NCBI RefSeq assembly: GCF_012489685.1
Contig: NC_080042.1
Coordinates: 49,466,066-49,530,065 of the forward strand
DNA length: 64,000 nt
Source: Lotus japonicus
Taxonomy: Eukaryota; Streptophyta; Magnoliopsida; Fabales; Fabaceae
Direction: 5' to 3'
A program made the translations under genes and the position numbers. The notes under the pieces were generated by a model, which worked only from the letters and a program-made list of their open reading frames with translations, made no database searches and was not told the origin of the DNA. Shown piece by piece: positions 41,299 to 53,459 of the stretch. Position 1 is the first letter of the stretch. Every line of letters begins with the position of its first letter.

Positions 41299-42786
41299 TC
41301 CTCGCCAGAGCGAAAGAGGTCACCCACAGCATCAGGAGAAGAGACTCAGGCACCGATCTCCAGCCAAGATTGGAGACGCCTGATTAGTAGTATTGACGAT
41401 ATACGACAACGAAACGAGTATCTCCAAGAGCAGCTAGAGTACTATTGTTTTGAGCAGCAAGATAAGGGAGAGCGCGAGGCAGAGGCCGTGGCCGAGTTCG
41501 AACCGTTTTCAGCGGCGGTGAGAGAAGTTGCCATTCCAGACAATATGAAGAATATAGTTCTGGAGACCTACAGTGGAAAGGTTGATCCCAAGGAGCACTT
41601 GTTGTATTTCAACACAAAGATGGTGATTAGCGCTGCTTCTGATGCGGTCAAGTGTAGGATGTTCCCAGCCACATTCAAGGGCACAGCAATGGCGTGGTTC
41701 ACGACTCTACCACGAGGATCTATCACGAACTTTCGTGACTTCTCATCCAAATTCCTTGTCCTGTTCTCGACGAGCAAAACTAAGCAGGTGACGATTGAAG
41801 ATTTGTACAACGTGCGTCAATCTGAGGGCGAGACTTTGAAACACTACGTGAAGCGGTTCAGCGCTGCATCAGTAAAGATAGAGGAATCCGAGCCAAATAC
41901 CTGTGCCCGCGCCTTTTAAAATGGATTGCAGCCAGGGAAGTTAAATAGTAAATTGAGTCGAAAGCCAGCCAAGTCAATGGCGGAGGTGCGAGCCTAGGCG
42001 AACACGTACATACTTGACGAGGAGGATGACGCTCTTAAGCGGAGACGCGCGAAGGTAGAGAAGGATGGCGAACAGGGGGACGTGTCACCAGAAGACAAGC
42101 AGAGCAAGGAGAAAGCAGAGGGAAGCAGAAGACGGGACAGGAAGGTTCGAACTGGGGAAAAGGCACCGAGGGAATCTTTGTATCCCAAAAAGGAAAATTT
42201 TGAGCGGCGCCGGCCCTGGCATCAGGCTGACCCACGTCGCCGAGAGGAGGCAGGGAAAAGCTTGAGCGCCCACCTGACAGAGCTACTGCGTGAAGTTAAG
42301 GCGGCGCGCGCAGTTGAGGAGGGCGAAAGAGGGACTGACCCGCCGCGGGCAACGACAGACAAGACCAAGTGGTGTGAGTACCACTGTTCAGCAGGACATG
42401 ACACGGGGGACTGCTTTACTCTGAAGAATGAAATCGAGAGGCTCATCCGAGCAGGCCGGTCGCAGCTGAATGAACGTGGCGATCGCTGGAACAGAGAGCG
42501 ACAGCATGGGAACAGGTACACGGGGTCTCGCCAGCAAGACGATCGTCGGCGGGAAGATCGTCTCCACACGCCGAATACTGACAAAAAAAATACGCTTGCC
42601 GCACGGAAGAAAGGAGCAGAGGAAACCTTTAATAAGGATCTTGAACCACCGATTGGCACGATAAATACCATTGCAGGTGGTTTTGGCGGGGGTGGTGTAA
42701 CAGCCTCAGCAAGGAGAAGACACGCTAGGGCGGTGACGTCGGTGCAACAATCGAGACTCCTTTTGGGTTCCAGCATCCCGACATAG
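41299..42786 (+). pseudogene. element H gag, main part
   Basis: The frame continues from 37327 through SSIDDIRQRNEYLQEQL and the Retrotrans_gag domain (FNTKMVISAASDAVKCRMF, GTAMAWFTTLPRGSI, FRDFSSKFLVLF, EGETLKHYVKRFSAAS). It is interrupted by TAA at 41917-41919 (CAA to TAA likely) and TAG near 41994 (CAG to TAG likely). A basic region and a zinc-finger-like WCEYHCSAGHDTGDCFTLK (CX3CX3HX4C) follow, ending near 42786. Gag is otherwise nearly complete and would form the capsid. Confidence 0.82.
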
Positions 42787-42845
42787 TAATTTCAACGGCA
42801 GACTTTGAGGGGGTTAAGACGCACAAGGATGATCCTATAGTCGTC

Positions 42846-43742
42846 ATGATCAGGATCAACAGTTTCAATGTTCGCCGAGTTCTTCAGGACCAAGGCAGCT
42901 CTACTGATATCATCTACAGAGACCCATTCGATCAGCTGGGATTAATGGATAAAGATTTAATGCCTTATACAAGAACTCTGGTAGGGTTTTCAGGCGAGCA
43001 AGTTTCGGTGCGAGGATACATAGATTTGGACACAATCTTTGGGATCGATGAGAATGCCAAGCTCCTCTGTGTGAGATACCTCGTGATACAGGTTGTAGCT
43101 TCATACAACGTCATTATAGGAAAGAATACACTTAACCGTCTTTGTGCGGTAATCTCCACGGCTCATCTGGTGGTCAAGTATCCGCTGATGTGCGGACGGG
43201 TGGGAAAGATTGCAATCGACCAAAGGCGAGCCAGAGAATGTTACAACAATTGCCTCAACATGTACGGCAAGAAAGGAGCTGGCGAGGGAAATCGGTGTCA
43301 TGAAATTGAGATTCGGGACGGAAACCAGAACAAGAGGGGTGAACAGGAGCGCAGGATGGGAGAGACTGCCGGTGAAAAGGTAAAGAGACAACGGAAGAAT
43401 CAAAGGCAGGTGAAAGAGGTTGAGGAAACAGGAAGAAGGGGATCGTTCACAGACATTATGGCAGAGGAGCGCTGGGCGGGGATAGTAGACGACCTAGAAA
43501 GGTACAAATTCAGTAGAGGAGTGTTGGCAATTGAGCCCAGGCTCACGACCGAACAAGAACAACGTTTGGAAAAGTTAGTAGAGGAAAATTTTGACCTCTT
43601 CAGCTGGAGCCCTAAAGATATGGAATTTTGGGAACTTCCGCAGTTCAGGACACCAGCTCTGATAAGCAAGGGACCGAGCGTGCGGGAGGTAAAAGGGGCG
43701 GTGAGCCCAGGGGCGGACTTAAGAATTCTCCAACGCCAGTAA
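42846..43742 (+). pseudogene. element H aspartic protease, RT start only
   Basis: It contains a retropepsin-like domain with DQGSSTDIIY (catalytic D-x-G-S-S-like; normally D-x-G-S/T), FSGEQVSVRGYIDL and YNVIIGKNTLN. A linker leads to the motif LEKLVEENFDLFSWSPKDM that precedes RT in gypsy elements. The expected RT does not follow; the sequence turns into unrelated frame and stops at 43742. Internal deletion of RT, RNase H and integrase is inferred. Confidence 0.78.
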
Positions 43743-44892
43743 GGCGAGGAGAAACGAACAGAGCTGTTTTGACAGGATTGGGATAAGCTAAAGGCAGGGC
43801 GAAGAGGCCCGACCTACCACATCAAGGATAAGGGTAAGGCCAAGGCAAGGCAGCGGAAGTCGGCGAGAGGAGAGGTCTTCAGGGGCAAGAAAGGTAAGAG
43901 GAGCGTGCAAGAGAACGAATTGACAACCCGCTGGCAAGAACGCCAAATCCGCAGCGGCATGGAGTGGGTGGCGAGCATGTCAGGAACAAAGGATGAGGCT
44001 CTGGGCACGATACTTTGACCTGGAAGCTCGTTGACAAGGGCGAGAGGGCGGCGGAGGGGTCAGATCAAAACAAGTAGGATCAAAAATAAAGATGCACTCT
44101 TTTTCTCCTACACGAGAGTTTTTTAACGAGGCATCCCTCGATGTAGAATGAAAACTTATATTCAGATGAAATGGAAAAGGATATTCACTAGCAATACTCC
44201 TAACTCAAATAACAAAGATACGTTCGCCCGGTGAGAAAAATTCTCCGAATGTGGCAATCCCAACACGACCTTGATGTCTGGGGATTGCTCCGGGAAAGTC
44301 CGACGCGAACCGACGCTACCCAGATAACAACTCAATTAACACGTCACGTTTTCTCGGTGGGAAAAATTCCCCGAAGGTGGAAATCCCAACACGACCTTGA
44401 TGTCTGGGGATTGCTCCGGGAAAGTCCAGTGCGAAACGCTGACCTCATGTTGGCGATGTGTGCCGGAAAGCGACTCATCCCCAAAATGGGGTGGGTCATT
44501 TATCCCCTTAGTCTCCCCGAAATCTGGGAATACGAGGCCTCCCCGACATATGGGCGAGAAAATAAACTAGGCATAAGTTTGGGTAAACCCATATGGCCAT
44601 TGGGCCCCCAACAGTGTAAGTCCTTGGCGGGAAATATTAGTGTCAATAAAAGCCTCAAAATGAGCAAAAGTCTTAGTTTCTTCGGCACACCTTCGAAATC
44701 GCTACACGAACGCAAGGCGAAAATTCCTAAAAATTGCCTAAATGGCGACGGGCGAACGCAAGGCTAAAATTCCTAAAAAGTTGCCTAAATGGCAACGGGC
44801 AAACACAAGACAAAATCAAACTAAGGAAAAATTAAGAACATTAATTGATTACAAAAGATGATAAAAGGGAGTTTAAAAAAAAATAGCTATTT
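43743..44892 (+). other. element H 3' non-coding part
   Basis: Non-coding sequence between protease and antisense ORF. It includes a pair of tandem repeats (44222-44470) and Arg/Lys-rich relic frames around 43800-44000. No RT, integrase or host gene is recognised. Confidence 0.6.
44222..44470 (+). repeat. 126-bp tandem repeat in element H
   Basis: Two units, each with GTGAGAAAAATTC/GTGGGAAAAATTC, then AATCCCAACACGACCTTGA, then GGGGATTGCTCCGGGAAAGT. The offset is 126 bases (44259 and 44385). Repeats in this place are common in Tat-lineage elements. Confidence 0.8.
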
Positions 44893-46114
44893 TTACATTG
44901 ACGATTTTTCCCTCTCAATTTCAGCAGCGGCGAAACGCTCGGCAGTGAAACCCGGAGGATCTTCAAGGCCAGCAAGCCCATGCGAGGTAATCTTCTTGAA
45001 AGCTCCCATTCCATCAAGGTTAATTCCTTGATAGAGATGTTGAACCTGAGCCTTGGCGAGAAAGTAGCAGCGACCACGTTCTTCCACGACCTCAGCAGCA
45101 ACGTCAGCTACCAACCTGGCTTGAGAGGCTTTAATCTTGAAGTCCATATCCGCGAGGGCCTGGTTTTCTGCCTCAAGTTGCGACCTCACATCAGCCAGGG
45201 CCTCGTTCGTCGCTCCCAACTCGCTTTGAAGGAACGCGATCTCCTTGCCTTGGACGATGCAAGTGGCCCTGCCGGCGTTGATTGTCTCTGTTTTTGCCTT
45301 CACTTCTTGCTGAAGTTCATACCAATCCAACTCCAATTCATCTGTCCTTTCCTTGCAAGCAGCCAGATCCTCCTCGTGGTAGTTCATTTCAATGTCGACG
45401 TTTGTCAGTTTCCTCGTTTGAGCTACCACCTGGGTCAGCAACTTGTCCCATTCATTGTGAGCCTCATGCGTGGCCGCGCGGTAACTTTCAGCCTCTTGTT
45501 GAAGTTTCTCCACTTCTGCGGAAGAAGCTGAGTCGTGGGATAATTGGGCAAAGAGACACCCCGCTCGCAGAAGGTGGTTGAGAGCTTCCTGCGCTGCGAT
45601 GTTAAGGTCAGGAATCTCAGCTGCTCTCATGTTTCCAAGGAAGGCGTTGGACAACATGAAGTCGATGGTGGAAGGTTGTTGGCTTGGTGAAGATCCGTTT
45701 GATCGCCAGTAGTAGGATGATTGTTTTCAGGACTGGGGGGCAAAAGACTGGCGACGCTTGAAGGTTTGCACCTTCGTCTTGAGGGCTCGCCAGTTGGGCG
45801 AAAGACACTCCTGCTGGGTCCGCCCCGACTTGACCAGAGGAAGGAATTGTTTGAGGAGGACTTTCGGGAGGTTGTTGACTAGCGGAAACCCCCTCTAGAC
45901 AAGGTGAGAACTCAGCACCGCCCAAGGGCTTCGAAGTCTCTTCGCCCACCAGGTGTGGGGTAGATGCTTCGCCAGCTAGAGGTTTCTTACCCTTCTTTTT
46001 CTTCTTTTTCAATTTATGAGGTGAGGAAGTCTCGACCCTAGGAACTTTTCTTCTTTGTTTAATTGCATAAAAATCCCTCATAAATCCTACTTTGCTCCCT
46101 CCTTTAATTACCAT
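44893..46114 (-). pseudogene. antisense ORF of element H (putative gypsy-type transposon family), frameshifted
   Basis: Two minus-strand frames join near 45617-45680. The upstream frame (46114) is Lys/Pro/Ser rich, with KLKKKKKKGKKPL. The downstream frame (45657-44893, 254 residues) is a long coiled coil (EKLQQEAESYRAATHEAHNE, DVRSQLEAENQALADMDFK) ending in the family-typical YQGINLDGMGAFKKITSHGL. Such antisense proteins, annotated in plants as putative gypsy-type transposon, sit downstream of pol in Tat/Grande elements. The N-terminal globular domain is missing, probably beyond the element break at 46115. Function unknown. Confidence 0.65.
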
Positions 46115-46980
46115 AAAACCAATACTTTTTGAAAGTTCAAAATAAAAAACTTAACTCTTTAAATCAGATTTGACAAGGCCCTTTAAGGTTTTAAAAACTC
46201 ACAATCAAGTCCCTCATTCAATGGGAGTCAAAGAGGTCAAGCCCTTGATTTGCTCCTTCATAAAAACTAGCCATTAAGTGGAAAAGAAAAACCACCTTCC
46301 CTCCTCTTTCTCTTTGCTTGGCCGCCCACCAAGCCACCATATACCACTATGGTCAAATTTTTCACTCAAGAAAACAATCAAACACAAGACAAGGTTAATT
46401 GTACATGATTAAGTGCATTAATCACGAGAATCCCCTCTTAATGCACCATAAAACCTCGAATTTGAATTTCAAAAACCATTTTCTCCTTCCTCGCTCCAAA
46501 TATTCGACCAGCCCTCATTAATACTCCCAAAAATAATTTCAAAAATATTTATTTAATAAATCATAGGTTTTAAAATAATTAAATAAATTTTATTTAAATA
46601 AAAACCCATTTTTTTTTTAAATAAAACCCTCAAAAATAGAAGAAATGAATATTCCCTCATGGAATATTTTTAGAAATATGTCCAACACATCCCCATGAGG
46701 TTTGGCCCACGAAATTGTCTTGGCCGACTCGTTTCGCCAACTTATCTTCTTTGTTGGGACGATTTTGACCTAAAAATCGTCGTCGTAGAACCCTTGTAAT
46801 ACTACAGTCAAAACGCTCATAATGTGACTTACATCGACGTCCAGACATTACTAAGACCTAATATTTCGTCTAATAATAAATCACCTTTTATAAAGGCATT
46901 TTATACATAAAGCACAAGTAATTCACAGAGTATTATTAAATAATATTATTTAAATAATAAGCCCTAAACCGGGTCTTACA
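46115..46980 (-). mobile_element. AT-rich LTR-like fragment
   Basis: It ends GGGTCTTACA at 46980, which on the minus strand is an LTR-like start TGTAAGACCCGG. It contains no ORF. The other end and a TSD could not be found. Weak resemblance in layout to 52139-53459. Confidence 0.35.
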
Positions 46981-48211
46981 TGAAGACCCAAGACCTAGTT
47001 GCTAGGTGTGCTTCGTGTGTGTTTAGGGTTTATACTGAATTCATATTGTGTGTTCTCTTAGCAGTTTTATGCCTTTGTGTTAAGCTGGGAGTTGTTGTTA
47101 GTTGCGTGATCTTGAGATATGTCTTTGCTCTCTTGTGAGAGTTCAATCACTGTGGCAGTGATTGTGATTGAGAAAGTGAGAGGGGCTCTGATATTTAGGG
47201 GGAGGACTAAGTAATAAGCCATGGGTAGAGATAGGTAGAAAAGGCAGTGAACTGGGGCAGTTCAGTTAAGACCTTTTGTGTACTTGACTCTCTATAATAG
47301 TGGATTATCTTTCTCGGGTGAAAACCCTCCAAACTTAGGTGATATTGCACTGAACTGGGTTAACAATCTATTGTGTTGATTTTATTATTTATGTCCTTTA
47401 ACTTGCTTATTTACACACTGTTATCTGTCTTATGTTATACAAGATGTTTTAGACATTAAGACATCTGGTAGAACATTTATCCTACGATTGCTAGAATTTC
47501 AATTATGATAGTTTCCCTTGGTCATTGTGCATATTTGATGGTTGCTTGAAGCTTTGAACTTTGACTTTTCTCTCTCGTTTGTGTTGTCAGAGATCTTTTT
47601 CATATTGTCATGATGTTTGCTTTCTCTAAACACAGTTTCTTTTGGTTGGCCAGCTCGAGTTGGAAAATTTATCCTCCTTTGCAAGTTGTCTTTTTCGTTC
47701 TTCTGCAGACGATCGTTCTTTCTCCATTAGATGATCCTGCTATTTTTTCTGGAAGTCTTCTGATCTTCTGCTGACAGCTCTTCTTTAAATCAACTTTTGA
47801 TGTCTATTGTCTTGTCTTCTTTTCTGCTTTGTTCAGAATCTTCCCGCTGAAGAATCATATCTCTTGTTGTAGCAGTTTCTTCTGACAAGACGATCTTCAA
47901 CTTTCTTCTTGATCTTCCTTGTCATTTGAGCCAGACGATAGAATGTGTCGAGCTTCGTCTCTTCCTTGTGTAGACGGTAGACGAAATCAACAAGGTGTTC
48001 TTCACATTCACAATAATCACATATTCAATCAATAGTTTCATACTTATATATACATATTCTTAGCCACACTTAGCCACTACACAAGGTTCCTAGCGCAACA
48101 AGGCTCTAGGTCAAGGATAAGTCTCAGGGTCTGAACTCTAAGGATAGCAAGCTTCAAGATTAGAGTTTCTAAACTCAAGACAACAACTTGTTTGAAAACC
48201 CTCACCCAAAA
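46981..48211. other. unassigned repeat-like sequence
   Basis: T-rich, with no coding frame. 47160-47380 (GGGGGAGGACTAAG, CTCTATAATAGTGGATT, CTTTCTCGGGTGAAAACCCT) resembles the R-U5 part of a copia LTR. The rest is not recognised. It ends with CAAAA, the left target-site copy of solo LTR G. Confidence 0.3.
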
Positions 48212-50519
48212 TGTAAGGCCCAAGTTTTTCAGTTTATACCAAGTGAATAAATTCTTATTCACCAGTAGGTTTGATGCATGGCGAAGGGAAACCTGAACAA
48301 GAGTTTAGTAAATGAAATAGATTTATGAAGGAGAAAGTTCAGGAAAAGTCAAAGGATTTTATCGAAGTCGATAAAAGTTATAGCACGATCGTTTTACGCT
48401 TAAACCTAGGTCAGAAACCCTAGTATATAGCTAATTTTCACTTTTAGGCACGACGGAAGTTAATTCCAAAAATCTTCAGAGAAATGTTAGAACTTCTCTT
48501 TTTCCATATATCACAATCGTTTCGAGGAGAAACTCTAGGATCTACGAACGTTCGATTCCAATCATCGGAAGTTTGCCGAAACCGAATCCCTGGTATTTCA
48601 AAACCCTAGAATTTCTCGACAATGAAGACTTTATCTATTCAGAGCTTCAAATGAATATTCTACACGCATACACCCATTTCTCTTGATGATTTCAATCTTT
48701 CTTCCGAAGGAAGTTTTCTATTCCGACATTCGATGCAAAAAGCAACTTATCGGGTAAAATAGTTTTATACCGACTATGCATTAGTTGCCAAAAATACAAG
48801 GAGACCTCTTTATAGTTTTGGAATTCTTTTGCCAAAACATATCTATTAATTCACGGAGAATGACGCCGGAAAAATCAGATTCGCGAAACTTTCATTTTCC
48901 CGCGAATTTCCAACCTTTATATATAGCAAAGAAAGGAAGAAAAACTCAAATTTTCCTCCATTTTCTTCATCAAGGCCGCGAGTTCTACAAGGGAGGGAGA
49001 AGAGAAGATTTTCTTCATCGTTTGCTTGATCGTCGATCAATCAGTTGCTACTTCAAGGTTTCGAGGTATAGTCGCTAATCCTTACCTCCGATCGCTTTTT
49101 CCATAGCTTTTCTGTAGAGTTTTCTGAGTGGATAGTTTTTGGGTTTTTGCAAAACTATCCTGAATCTTTCATTTCTGATTCTAAACCTCTTCCTTATGTG
49201 CCCAAGATCACTTCTGCCGGGTTAGATTTTCCGTTATGTCGCCGGAATTCCGCCGGAATCAATTTTAGCCTAAAATACCCATTTTTGGAGTTTTTGGTGT
49301 AAAGCTTCAACCTTTAGGCTGAAAACTATCGCCTTAGCTTAGTGCTAGTAGGATTAGTTGTCATAAACGTCGTTGGTGACGTCCCTGCAAAATTTTATTT
49401 TTGGGATTTCAGTTTTGAAAATCCTAAGTTAAAAATCATGACCAAAATACCCCTGCGACAGTTTTTGATCCGATAATTTTTCCGAGTTCAGAATACCCTT
49501 AGTTACGGCTTATGAAAGCATAGGAACCAAGTTTGATCGAAGAAAAATCGAGCCCCATAATTGCACAAAGTGGCCGAGCCCTATTAGGGGGGAGGAGGAA
49601 AATTTCCTTTTCCGAAAACTTGTCTTTCGCGCTAGTTTATCGTACCTTAGGGTATAGATTACTTCGAGTAACCTTACTAAGTATTGATAGCTTAGTTTTC
49701 GATAGATTCTGATAGTATTTCTGTGGTTTTGCTTTAAAGGAACTTTTGAGGAATTTCCTGAGGAGCAACGCTTTGCTTGTGAGGAAGAGTTTGAAGTTCA
49801 CCCTGGAGAATCTACAGGTGAGGGCTTCTCACTGAATCTCTAGTTAATGCTTAGGGTCGATGTTTTCGACATTGTTTACTGTTTATGCACTGGATTGTGT
49901 GTGATTGGAAAATGTTTTCTGAGGCTTCGGCTGACAATGTAGATGATGCATCTACTGAATGTTTTTGATGAGTGAATTACATGCTAAGTGCTAATTGGGT
50001 AATTTAGGATGTGTGGTGCATGCCTTATATGCTAAGTGCTATGTGGTTATTGCTTAAGATATTGACCTATGACATGTTGATTGATTATGATAAGTTAATT
50101 CTGCTTTTGCACTATAATCTGAAATTCTGAATCGTGAGAATAGCGGGCAGGTCATGCCGATTTTTATTTGAGAGTTTTGAGAAAGTTTGATAGGACGAAT
50201 GAGATTCGGGCCTTGTTATGATGTGTATGGATCGGGACATTCTCTGGAGTCATTTGGGGATTAGGAGATCCCGAGAACTTATAGGAATTTCGATAAGACT
50301 AAAAAGGATATTATTTTGAAAAGAAAACTCATAAGACATTAAACAACCTCTAAATCTTTAAAAAAGATAATAAACTCGAAAGGAAGCTTCGGATGCAAAC
50401 CTTAGTTTTTGGAAAACGAGAAGTGTCGTCGGATCCAAGTGTTGAGGAGTTTGGTAAGTTCTGAGTATGTTGGTACTCCTTCGCTCGTTGAGCAGTTTGT
50501 TAGCCATCCAAGGGATGAG

Positions 50520-50785
50520 CCGAGGAGCTTCACTGAGGTGTGAGACCTTGTGAATGCGTGATACTCCACTGAGGCGTGAGACCTTGTGGAAAGCATGGAT
50601 CTTCACTGAGGCGTGAGACCTCGTGAACAGCATGAAGCTTCACTGAGGCGTGAGACCTTGTGAATGCGGGATACTCCACTGAGGCGTGAGACCTTGTGGA
50701 AAGCATGGAACTCCACTGAGGCGTGAGACCTTGTGAGAGCATGAAACTTCACTGAAGCGTGAGACTTCGTGAGAGCATTGATGAC
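50520..50785 (+). repeat. hairpin minisatellite in LTR G
   Basis: About six units of CTTCACTGAGGCGTGAGACC or CTCCACTGAGGCGTGAGACC followed by TTGTGAA or TTGTGGA. The changes at the stem base (TTCAC/GTGAA, TCCAC/GTGGA) are paired. Unit wording is shared with LTR C. Confidence 0.85.
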
Positions 50786-51486
50786 CCGAAGAGTCATCGT
50801 GAGTGGTTGCACTCATTTTATGATTATTGTATTTTGTCGCAGAATCGACTTTACCTTAGGGTAAGCTTTTAGAGACATTAATTTAGCTAGAACACGTGGC
50901 GACGTGTCGAGTGAGGTCGGAGACGTTGTTTGGCTAATCACTGCATTGCATGCACTCATTAAGTGGTTTAAACACGGCGAGATACCGGACCACGGCGGAT
51001 TCCAAAATTGGTTATAAGACCAGGATTTCCGCGTAAGAGCGCTGCTAGGTGACTCTTAGTAGCAGACCGAAATGGCAAACCTACGGGTTTACTGCTGATC
51101 TGACTACCTTTGTGTGGTGTAAGAGGCACGCGGGCCGAAATGGTCCCACCGTGGCTGGTGTTAGGGCTGATCCGTTTGATGTCCATCCGTTCCGGATTGC
51201 ATATTGGTTGACTGGGTTAACCTGCATATCATTTCATGCAACATGCATACTGACATAGTTGATGAGTGTGTTTGGTACTTGTTAATTCTATTTGAGGCAT
51301 GTTAACTGTGATTTACTGTCGTTTATGTTCATTGAGAAATATGCAACCCTAGGATGTTATCCCTAGCTATAAGCCTAAGTGGCTATTTCCTTATCTGTAT
51401 CTATTGGTGGTATTATTTACATAATTCTTTGGAGTTGACCCTCGCGTCTTCTGTGTGTGCTTTGGCGGACAAACGCCCTTTGTCAG

Positions 51487-51650
51487 ATGTCTTTGGCGGG
51501 CTGGTTTATGACGGTTCACCCTTCGGGGGGAACTAGAGTGGAGATGCTGGAACAGGAGCGCATCGCGGTAGCGAGAGGAGGACGGATGGTGTACATAGAC
51601 TAGGTCGTTCTGGATTCTGGTTCAGACGACGATCATGTTAGCACGTAGGA
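51487..51650 (+). pseudogene. LTR ORF remnant in G (core deleted)
   Basis: The ATG at 51487 follows TTTGTCAG. The frame starts MSLAGWFMTVHPSGGTRVEM, then skips the core and resumes at ERIAVARGGRMVYID, a stop, and VVLDSGSDDDH. Compared with F (54345-54821) about 100 residues are missing. Confidence 0.6.
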
Positions 51651-52133
51651 CTGAGTGTTAGTGTGAGCTCCTCGGGATGGGATTAGTGTAGGAGTAGAGT
51701 CTTAGCTCTGAACATCATTGTTTTCTTTGGGAACAGGGTAGTTTCCCACCTATAGCTTTTTGTGTGATTTCTTTACGGGAATCACAGAGAGTTGGTTGGA
51801 CTTAGGGGGCTTATTTTCAGACCATTGGGTCAACTTAGTCTCAGTTTTGAGGGATGGTGTTGCGGACACTTCACCCTTTCATTCGGTTTGTACATATTGC
51901 CTACGGGCGTTACATCTTTCTCCTTCTGTCACTGGAGGTTTACTCGTGACGAGGTTGCTTCTTACAGCGGGGGGGCTGTTTATATATTGTATATTAGTTT
52001 TATTACTTTTCGCATTCGGGTTTTATTTAATTCAGTCTTGTCTTAGTTATTATCGAAAAAAAAATATTCACGTTTTTCCGCATTAAGTTTCTTTTGGTTA
52101 CTAAAGTGACGCCACCGAAATCGGGGTGTTACA

Positions 52134-53459
52134 CAAAACCAACACTTTAAAACTTTTAATTGAGTAAAACTTTTTCTTTAAAACCTCATCCATTTTTCCA
52201 AAACTCTTTTAGCATTTCTTCTACTCCTTAAACTTCTTTTCAAAACTTAGGTTTTTCTCAACCTCAACACATTTCAAGAGAATTTATGAGTCCAACAACA
52301 ACATTATCAAAGGTTAAACACCAAAAATCCAAACTTTGTTAACTCTTCAACATCAAGACTCAACCTTTTTTAAAACTAATTACATTGTTTGAAGGCTCTT
52401 TTCATAGGCTACAACTTATACAAAAACAATTTCCTCAAATCTCAAGTTCAAAATGTACTAACACTAAAATCTCAACTTTTTCCAAAAGCATTTTCATTCC
52501 CATAAAGCCAAGGTGAAGAAGCTCAACAAAACCAACATAAGTTTTTGAGCAACTTAGAAAGGAAAGGCGACTCTTTTTGGAAAAAGAAACCATCACCATG
52601 AAGCTTACCTTGAATGCTAGCTCTTTTGTGAAGGAATGGAGGGAAAAGGATGATTTCTTGATGGTGTTTAAAAGTGATGAAGATTAAGGTCCAGTTTTGG
52701 AACAAGAAGAAGATGAAAAGATGAAGATGATGCTCTCTATCTCTCTAACTTCTCTCCAACTCTTATCTCTATTCTTTTCTCCTTTCTATCACCAAAATGA
52801 GAAGAAAATCAGATCATATGCCTTAAATAAGGGGGGGGGGGGGGGAGGTCGGCCATCACAACAAAAATGGAGAAGAGTGTGAGTCTAGTCTTTGTCCATC
52901 CTTCCATGCATACCATTGATGGAAAAAGTTGATGGTGAAGCTTTGTCTTCTGGTGTTCGCCCACTCAACTCAAGTCCTAGACTTGTCTTATTCCACTTAC
53001 AAAGATTCCTCTCTAAGTTTCCCTCCCAAATCTGACCAGATTTTAAATTGGTTTCATTTACGAGCCGAACTCGGCTCGTTTACGAGCCAAAAACACTACC
53101 GGGCGAGTTTCTCGACCCCACATCAATATTACAGTCAATATTTACCAAATTACACGTAGATCATTATAATGAGATTGAATATATTTCTTTCACATCGAAA
53201 TATAGTCCGATAGAAAAATGGTTCCCTAGGTGAAAACGCGTCAGTTTGACCGTTTTCCGAAGTGCAGCTGAATTGTCCAACAAACGAAGAATGAATCCCT
53301 TGGAAAATAACTTTGACAATAATAAATCAAAATATTATTTCCATTACATTAAATCCATCATACAAGGTCACACATAAAGATCACATTTAACAAGCATCGA
53401 GGCACTTAACAGAGAAATTAACCGAGTTTATTTCTCTTAATCGATGATGGGTCTTACAA
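52134..53459 (-). mobile_element. LTR-like fragment ending TCTTACA
   Basis: AT-rich sequence after the right TSD copy of G, ending GGGTCTTACA at 53459 (minus-strand LTR-like start TGTAAGACCC). A long G homopolymer lies near 52831-52845. No ORF of known type. The left edge is uncertain; part may continue left of G before 48211. Confidence 0.35.

Larger units (their letters stand above)
36605..46114 (+). mobile_element. element H: Ty3/gypsy (Tat-like), no RT, 3' end missing
   Basis: Order: short LTR, PBS, gag (split by solo LTR E'), aspartic protease, tandem repeats, antisense ORF. The long PBS-type start TGGCGTCGTCTGTGGGG and a late antisense ORF of the putative gypsy-type transposon family fit Tat-lineage elements. 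After protease only the first residues of the RT region remain, so this is an internally deleted, non-autonomous copy. The left LTR boundary is approximate and no 3' LTR is found before AT-rich sequence begins near 46115. Confidence 0.75.
48212..52133 (+). mobile_element. solo LTR G (TSD CAAAA)
   Basis: This 3922-bp unit begins TGTAAGGCCCAAG, ends AAATCGGGGTGTTACA and is flanked by CAAAA at 48207-48211 and 52134-52138. It is of the same subfamily as LTR F (opposite orientation). It includes a minisatellite and a deleted LTR ORF. There is no internal region. Confidence 0.92.

Noticed and set aside
42222..42776. 184-codon minus-strand frame opposite gag of element H
   Set aside because: Shadow of the coding strand; composition mirrors the Arg/Glu-rich gag and no family matches.
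44980..45581. Plus-strand frames over the antisense ORF of H
   Set aside because: Shadows of the coiled-coil antisense protein, without recognisable motifs.
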